DNA of 64,000 nucleotides, from the NCBI GenBank assembly GCA_049724395.1, contig JAUGWO010000167.1, positions 1-64,000 on the forward strand, written 5' to 3'. Below, one piece after another: positions 57,101 to 64,000 of the stretch. The DNA comes from Spongospora subterranea f. sp. subterranea (lineage: Eukaryota > Endomyxa: Phytomyxea > Phytomyxea > Plasmodiophorida). How positions within the stretch are numbered: position 1 is the first letter of the stretch; each line of letters begins with the position of its first letter. The notes below the pieces were generated by a model. That model was given only the letters and a program-made list of their open reading frames with translations. It was not told where the DNA came from and ran no database searches. A program made the translations under genes and the position numbers.

Positions 57101-59896
57101 AATCCAAAATTCTGCATTCAGCCCAGCATCGTTCCACTTGCGATAAGTTTTCAAATGGTCAGTCACGTCTGTATTTCACTTAAGGCAACTACTACAATTT
57201 TGTACAGCCGTGGTTGAACCTTAGCGGAGAACAGGAGCAGTCAAAAACGGTTTGCAAAGCTGCTAAAAAAAAAGTCAGATTTTCGCTGCGAATACAAAAT
57301 GGCTCAATTCTTCTCGCGACATCGGATGAAACAGTGGCGTCAATTGTACAGCTTCCGTCAATTGCTGCAACATATTGTTCAGAATCTGGTAGTACCACTC
57401 TTCTAGGTAAACACCCGTTCCTTGTTGATTTTGAATTAAATTGACACACTGTAAAGTTGATATCGACCTCCCGCCTGCGACGTTGAATATAAGCGTGGTG
57501 GAACAATTCTATATAGCATTTGCCAATACCTCTCAAGTTTCAACAACACCAAACCATGCTGTGGCCAACGTGAACCTGGCAAAATTCTCAATTTTTTTTC
57601 GAATTTTTCCGTCTTCACTAACGCTGATATATTCGATGGATAAAGAAACCTTTTCTGGTACCGACAAACCCCCATTGGACTGTTCAGTATATTGATAAGT
57701 TTGGTTAGGCACTATTTCATCTCAGAAATTGATATTATTTTTCAGAGATCGCGGCGCTAATAACGATCTCATCGTTGAAGAGTCTACGTTCATCTCTATT
57801 CCAGCCCTGAGTTTCATTTTTAAAAGAATGCGGCTGCAGTGGATCATTTTTCGACGCATCGGTTCATAATGCATTCCTCTTTTTAGCAAATTCAACAGAT
57901 TCGAGCCTCATCAGCCTGAGCTTGGGTTCAATCAGCACCGATGTTGAGCTGGCTCAGTGCGCCAGCTTTCTAGCGTCGAGATCATCCATATCGCCATTCT
58001 TGAACAAAACCCCAGCGAAGTCTGACCGGCCTGTCAGCTCCGTTCTATTCGTTGGTAGTCGAAACTGAATCAGAAAATAGGTTACAGCTTTAGAAAGAGA
58101 ACTCACCACAGCATTGGTAATATTACCTGCGAAAGCGGTTCTGTACCATGTTTCGATTGCATCCGTATTTGTCACAGTCGATTCCACCTATATCCATCCT
58201 TTGAATTGCATTATTTCGTCGAACTGCGAATTCGTGACTCTGAAATCGTTTCGATATTCCGAGGTGTGTGCAGTTTCCCATGATATATTGATCTATTAAC
58301 CGCTGTGTTTTAGACACTGTTGACGAAGTGCAGTATTGGTCCTATGTATATTCGCTCTGATTCAACTATCGGCGGCCTTCGTGGGGAAGGTATAGTAATA
58401 TGTCAGGATAATTACTTTGAACTAATTTTTTGATTTCATAGCGTCGCTACAGTCGTTGATCTTCCGCTGTTTCTGCACCCATAATTTTGCAGAAAATGCC
58501 AGCTGGATGACAACATCGATACAGAGCTCATCGCAGTTGATCTCCCTTGAATTCGATTGTGGGCTGTCAATTTTACTAAAGTTGCAGGTATCCGATTTCG
58601 ACATCTGCACTAAGGATACACGAGCTGTTGGAGATGATTTACATTCCCCATCTCCATCAGTAGAAATTCATACAGGTTGCTCTCAAACGACACATGATTC
58701 ATTAAGTAGAATGTGCCATGAATTCCTAACTCTTTTAGGCGAGGAACTCAAAATTGTTTTATCTCCTGATGCTGTGCCTTTCTTTATCGCGTCATCATGT
58801 TCACTTCATCAAGTTGTAGCGAGCATCTTTCCTGTGGACCAAACCTTGAATCTGCAAAGGCAGGATGCGCTGCAATCTCAGCTGAACTATGTGGATTTGC
58901 CCTTTGGCAAGATCAAGATATCTTCAGGTATCAATTCTTAGCCAGTTTCCTTGTCCCATGCTCATTTGTTCATCTGCGACAAAAGAAAAAGTCGAATTTG
59001 GTTTCTTACTATCGTCAAAAAAGGAAGAGAATGACAACCTCGCTCTAGTGATCGTGGATCTCCAGTTGTTGTTCAACATGAAAATCAAGGAAACCAATAA
59101 TATTCACAGAGATCTGACCGTTGATGTTGGTCTTCACAAACGCAGGTAGAAACGTACATCCTACGCAGCACTTAAATCAATGATGCTAAACTTTGCAATC
59201 CTCTCAGTACCGATGATGAATGGATTCCAATTTCAGATTCACTTTGTGGCGTTTATATCTTGCGCTTAAGTGCTGACCATTCTGGAGATGTTCTTTTTGA
59301 GGTAAACTGCACAGTGATACTGGTGTATATGCCATAAACACCGATACAGATTCCTGGGTTTGTCCTAGAGTTCATCACATTGCAAGCTGCTGGGTCGAAA
59401 CGCATTGTTGCGGATTTCCTGACATTTTGGGACAATGCCATAGTAGTTCCTGTTCATGTCTCCTATTACAAGCTGATTACGGAAACATCGTCAGTTCTGC
59501 AGTAGTCGTCTAAACCGATATTTAACTCGACCGGTCCCTGTATTCAGATTGCTTTACCTGGGTAGAATCTCGGAAGCACGTGCTCGTTGCCTTCCGTCCT
59601 CCAATTCATCTACCCAGAATCCCCCTTCCAGTAAGTTTGGAGTACGTGAAGTATGATGAAAAATTGGTACTGATAATCAATCAGCACTGGACCTCCAGGT
59701 TAACGAGATGATTTTAAACCCGCAAATTCATTTGCTTGGAAATTTTACCCCTTCAGACGTTGTCGGTTTTGTTTTGAACAGATTCGGCATACAGCGCGAG
59801 ACAATTCCTGGTGCACTCTTCCGCGTGCTCACCCAAAACCTACAACAACTGCTGAGAGCGGCTACTGATCTGTTGCCATCTTCCGACTCATTTTAA
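48172..59896 (+). CDS. BLTP1/Csf1/Tweek-family bridge-like lipid transfer protein
   Basis: Very large protein (roughly 3000 residues by my estimate), expected to form a hydrophobic groove that moves phospholipids between the ER and other membranes. It starts at 48172 with an N-terminal membrane segment, then RFSIG spliced (intron 48357-48401) to SLSFALLGGKVFMYDIHYQ, the family's early beta-groove motif. The next exons have LVHFVGLEVFITSN and IKFLLEDSALIIGN. A hallmark KRPPKSGLEISFSSSTIICY, continued by GPWAEQQR, lies near 49570-49650 (family: PPxWGxDI...YGPWADRQR). Coding then continues in many blocks, for example 52189-52788, 53339-54025, 54809-55282, 56427-56700 and 58456-58941. The last exon (59708-59896) contains NPQIHLLGNFTPSDVVGFVL, like the family's C-terminus. 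Dozens of short introns; I did not fix all of them. VPS13 is the alternative but lacks the YGPWA motif. Confidence 0.8.
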
Positions 59897-60654
59897 ATTA
59901 TGCCTAATAAGTAACACCATCTTATTGAGTTATTCATGGTTATAGGTGCTAAGAAATCGTGAAAATATTTTCTTTCGCAAAATTAAGTGACCATAACGAT
60001 GTCGACCACCCATTTTCATGAGTCTTTTCTAACAAGAACCTGTTCTCCTAGCGCATCGCTCATTTCAAAACATGATCCACTACATCGACTCTCGATGGCT
60101 CAGATGTGTTTTATATTTGTTACATGCATGATCAATATTCATAGACTGACTCTCCATTATTGAATCGGTCCGACTTCATAGTGTCCCTTCCTGGTAATGT
60201 TGTCGAGTCAGTAGCGATGCTGTGATGGTTATTCGACAACACTCTTTGTGGATTCGTGCCGGCTGATCATTTTGAGGTGCACTGACTGTAGTTTTCCAAA
60301 CAAGTATCCGGTCTTTTTACGTCGTAATGACGCTTGCTGCTGTTTCTGGATATGGAAACGATCAAGTTGACGTTGCCCATGTTTTGTCGCTATCGGCGGT
60401 TCATACGGTCGCGTTCACAGAAATATCAATGGTCGAGGACGAGGTCGGGGTAATCCCGTTCCCGGAAGAGCACCAATTGGTCACCGCCTTCGTCCTGGTC
60501 GAGCCGCTGGTCCAGGGAGGGGCAGATTGGCGGGCCCGGCCCTCGACCAGTCAACACATTTTGCCATGGGATACGAACTGCGAGGAGTCGATGACGTCAA
60601 ACTGAACTAGAAATGAATGTTGCCCATGTATAATTCACAATTGCACGGTTTGAT

Positions 60655-61167
60655 GAGTGATGGATGGTAAACGGCGGCCATCAGTGACCTCGACAACTAG
60701 CGCTGACGGAAGCGGAACACTCCTAATGGCTGTTCTCATTGCAAATCGGTTAGAGGGGAACGGATGTGCGGAATTCGCAGAAGGTGCTGGGAAAGTGGGT
60801 CGTGATAAATTTCCGAAATGTCGCTGGCGTAAGCGCTGGCCGATTACGATTACGTCTTCCAAAGTGTTATGGTCTGGACATCGCGACCAACATATCTTGA
60901 ATGCGATTGTTTCAAACCGCACCGGAAACCATGCTGACCGGCAGCGCCGTTCCAACCGGAATCGGCCAACAACAGTTGAATCTTTGACGCGTATTCGGCA
61001 ACGGATCTGGGGCCTTGGTCGGACAAATCTAAGCTGGTCTCCTGGCGAAAATTACACGTGTGGAATTGTCGCATATTGGCCTCAATGAACAGGTCGAAAC
61101 CGTGTAGAACAGTGTCACTCCGCTCGAATAACGGATTCACCAGTCTAAACGCCGCGCTGATGAGCAA
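60655..61167 (-). mobile_element. Ty3/gypsy-like gag fossil
   Basis: The minus strand reads GPRSVAEYASKIQLLLADSG with a following Trp-Asn and a FRCGL stretch, then TLEDVIVIGQRLRQRHFG, the pattern of Ty3/gypsy gag C-terminal capsid domains. No zinc knuckle or pol follows. Broken fragment. The stretch 59900-60650 has no gene I can support. Confidence 0.6.
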
Positions 61168-61339
61168 ACGGTTAAGTCAACCTGATCATTCTTTCTTCAC
61201 AATCCAGCAGGTATCTTCTACTGTTCTCCCGTTTCCCGTCATGTCAGCGAATTAACTAGAGAATATAGGTATTCTACACTAAAAACAATCACTTCCTTCT
61301 CTCTTCATCTTCTCTAGATCAACAGTCGAACGCGCTGCT

Positions 61340-64000
61340 ATGACAACCAAAGATGTAGGGTTAGGGAAGCTACAGGACATTGTTCCGACGCTAATCAATG
61401 ACAATTACGCAATATGGTCCCGAAAGTTTGGTCTAGGATTGAAGGTCATCGGCGTTAGTCACGTCATTGAAGGTGGTGCTGGTGTCGCCGCCGATTTCGA
61501 CGAGAAAATTTAACCATTCTGCTTGTAAGTATGGGTGAACGCATTTACCCCATCGTCAAAATTCCACGAGTACAGGGAATGCATTGATAATTTTGGAGAA
61601 ACGATTTGGCGACAACTCCACAATTGGGGCGTTGACCGCAATACAGGAGGTTTTTTGCTATCAAGCAGGGTTCCTTAACCGTGTCGGAGTACATCGCTAA
61701 GATTCAAAACGCAGCTAATAATGTTTCAAGAGTTGCATCGGATTTTATCACCATCAACGACAATCTGCTTGGTTTGATCATGATGTTGATCGGTGTTTCT
61801 GATGAGTATCAAACATTAGTCGATACCATTGATGCAACATCGGAATCGTTTACCAGTCTGAATGTTCTATCGAAGCTCCAGAGCGTTGAGCGTCGACACG
61901 CTGTCCGGGATAAGGGAGGACTGTCTGTATTCGCGGCGTCGGTCATCCAAATATTTTTCTGCCGTTTTCTGCAATAACCCGCGGATCAAGTGTTGGAAAA
62001 CAACATGTTTCAACCTAAATCCGAAATTGAGATCTCATGATAAACACTCACCAAGTCAGGTTTCTGCTGATTCCGCTTTTCAATCTCCCTCTATCGAAAA
62101 CCCGAGTAGAACGTGGCTGCCTAGACTCAGGTTGCAACCGCCATATTTGTAATCATGAGGACATGATGACGGGATTACGACGTGATAGTTCCCTGTGTAT
62201 TCGGTTAGCTGGTGACCGTTTTGTGTTGATGGATTGTCAATCGAAACCAGTTATATCAAACTCGGGGGTGTAAATGCCACACTAAAGGACACTCTTCCAG
62301 TACCAAGCATGAGCAATAATTTGTTATCTATTGGCCTCAGCACAGAGAGAGGGCCTAAGTTCTGGTTCGATGGTGACAGGTGTCATGTATTTTCCTCGGT
62401 GGAAGATGGACCTAAAGGCAAGCCGTTATGCTCTATCCAAAATTCGAACAACCTTTATCAACTCCAAGACGTTAATGTTCAGGCGCCTTTTGCGTCTTCT
62501 CAGCCCAAGGTAGACATTGTTAGATGGCATGAACGGCTCAAGCACGGGAAATATGAAGCCTTGAAAGGCCTCATCAAGAAAGGAATGATTGATGTCACCA
62601 ATACGAACATCCCTGACAGAGTTTGTAACGGATGCGCTTTGGAAAGATGACCCGAGGGCGATTCTCAAAGCCAAATCAAAGGTGTATCGCCACTAAAGTG
62701 CTGCAAAGAGTATATTCAGACATCTGCGGCCCATTTCCGGTGACTGCTTTCAGCTCAAAGTCCATTATTTTTGTCTGTTTATCGACAAATTCTCAAGACT
62801 GGTCTGGGTTGATATGCTGGAAAAGTAATCCGACGTCTTGAAAGCAACAAAGCTGGTTGTCCGCGAATCGACGCGATTCAGTGGATCGTCAATCGAACAT
62901 TTGATTTGCCTCGAAACAGACAACGGCGGTGAATACATGTCTCTAGACATGAAAGATTTTCTTAGCGGACTCGGGATTATTCATCAGACATCCGGTTCTT
63001 TAGGATCACGAACCGCAGGGATTTGCCGAGTGTCCAATTCGAACAATTGTGGAGGCAGCGGAATGTATCAGATTTCACTCTAACTTGCCTCAACAGTTTT
63101 CGGGGTGATGTAATAGGGACCGCCGTTTACATCTACAACCGATTTCCACATTCTGCTTTACCATACAAGATTCCATATGAAAAATGGGTTGGCAAAGTAC
63201 CTTCGTTGAATCACGTTGAAGTATTTGGATGTGACTCATTGGTGCATCAACAAAATCGACATCGAGTTCGATTAACCCCCGAGATCTTCGAGGCAATTTT
63301 TATCGGGTATGACCAGCGGCAAAAGGGGAATTTTGACCCAGCAAAGAATTGTAATTAGTCGATAGGTTTGACGAATTCAGCTTCAATGAGAAAGTGGATC
63401 GGGCCGGTACAATATCAGTGGCAGGTCCAGAAGTTGACGTCGCTTCTGTCGACGGTTGAAACGAACGAACTCCCTGCGGGAGCAGAAGTTGACGATAATT
63501 TTGTTCTCCACAGAACCTGAAGGTGATTCAATTCTTATGCGGCCAGCCAGCCAACCCGACTTACCCAATGTTAAGACGATCGTCTCGGGCCCCAAAGTCA
63601 AGAGATCTCTACATCGCATGTCACTCGACTGCACAGGAATTATCAGGAATTCAAGCGTCCAGTATTCCCCATATGGCCAATACTGAAAGGAGGCGGCAGA
63701 TGCGGAATTTAAGACGCTGCAGAAATGTCAGACCTGGATATTAGCTGATAAACCCAAGAACCGAAAGCCAATTTAGTTGTTGGGTTTTTACCCGCCAAAT
63801 CCTTGCCCAGCGGAGAACTTCATAAATTGAAGGCCAGACTGGTGGTTCGAGGATATTCCCAACGCGTTGGTGTTGATTTTGAAGAGACGTTCTCACCAGT
63901 TGCCACATGTGGAATCGCAGCGCCTGCTTCTGGCACTTATTGTTCAGAAGGGACTGCGACTCATGCAGGCTGACGTAGTAAGCGCTTCTCTCGATGGCGC
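61340..64000 (+). mobile_element. Ty1/copia retrotransposon fossil, running off the window
   Basis: Plus-strand order: gag from about 61340 (MTTKDVGLGKLQDIVPTLIN, later SEYIAKIQNAANNVSRV), protease-like LDSGCNRHICNHED near 62125, a pre-integrase region with VPSMSNNLLSIG and WHERLKHG ending in a Cys-x-x-Cys (about 62640), integrase with DNGGEYMS and HQTSGSLGSRTAG (62680-63360), then the start of reverse transcriptase with LKARLVVRGYSQRVGVDFEE near 63830. The gag-protease-integrase-RT order is that of Ty1/copia. It is broken, with several breaks, and the 3' part lies beyond the window. The 5' LTR would lie before about 61330 but cannot be checked without the 3' one. Confidence 0.85.

Noticed and set aside
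59708-59896. Separate short gene at the end of the BLTP1 region
   Set aside because: The sequence resembles the C-terminal segment of Csf1/BLTP1 proteins and follows a continuous run of exons on the same strand.
60327-60605. 92-codon plus-strand frame as a gene
   Set aside because: No recognisable domain; it lies beside a gypsy gag fossil read from the other strand, and both strands are open by base composition.

Overview
The window is eukaryotic nuclear DNA from a transposon-rich genome. Three complete housekeeping genes can be read through short GT-AG introns of about 44-70 bp. A fourth, very large gene carries many more such introns. Several genes have AATAAA signals 15-50 bp after their stops. 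The conserved set (Mis12-type kinetochore protein, HDDC2-type 5'-nucleotidase, allantoicase, and a BLTP1/Csf1-type lipid-bridge protein) fits an opisthokont, most likely an early-diverging fungus or a close unicellular relative. That placement is inference; no rRNA or other marker is present. I saw no tRNA, rRNA, CRISPR or bacterial-type operon.

Region 1 (1-4000): a PIF/Harbinger DNA transposon with its Myb/SANT-like partner gene and a tail-to-tail transposase, then unremarkable sequence.

Region 2 (4000-37600): an array of seven copies (A-G) of a secreted, multi-exon gene family that I do not recognise. Complete copies encode a signal peptide, two N-terminal modules that look like an exon duplication, and three C-terminal Cys/Trp-Gly repeats of about 37 residues. 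A (+) and B (-) are arms of a 2.6 kb inverted duplication. C (-) has lost its last exon, which is replaced by a palindromic pile-up of first-repeat cassettes. D, E and F (-) form a second subfamily with a shared tandem motif just upstream of their start codons. G is a 3' fragment. The gaps hold a pogo-like element nested in a Ty1/copia fossil, copia integrase and gag fossils, a 335-bp foldback element, a mariner-like element, a fuller copia fossil, a LINE, and an unidentified multi-exon gene at 13-15.5 kb.

Region 3 (37600-42600): a compact minus-strand run of conserved genes, Mis12, HDDC2 and allantoicase. Each was assembled exon by exon and gives an exact multiple of three codons (218, 207 and 379 residues).

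Region 4 (42600-48000): a possible small secreted protein gene, a fold-back-rich retroelement fossil that includes a 2-base N gap, and an unassigned exon.

Region 5 (48172-59896): one very large plus-strand gene for a BLTP1/Csf1/Tweek-family protein. Region 6 (60300-64000): a Ty3/gypsy gag fossil and a Ty1/copia fossil running off the window.

The secreted repeat family in region 2 is the best candidate for something undescribed. Its copy-number growth, inverted duplications and intervening transposons look like the fast-evolving secreted-gene islands known from parasites and symbionts, but its function cannot be read from sequence alone.
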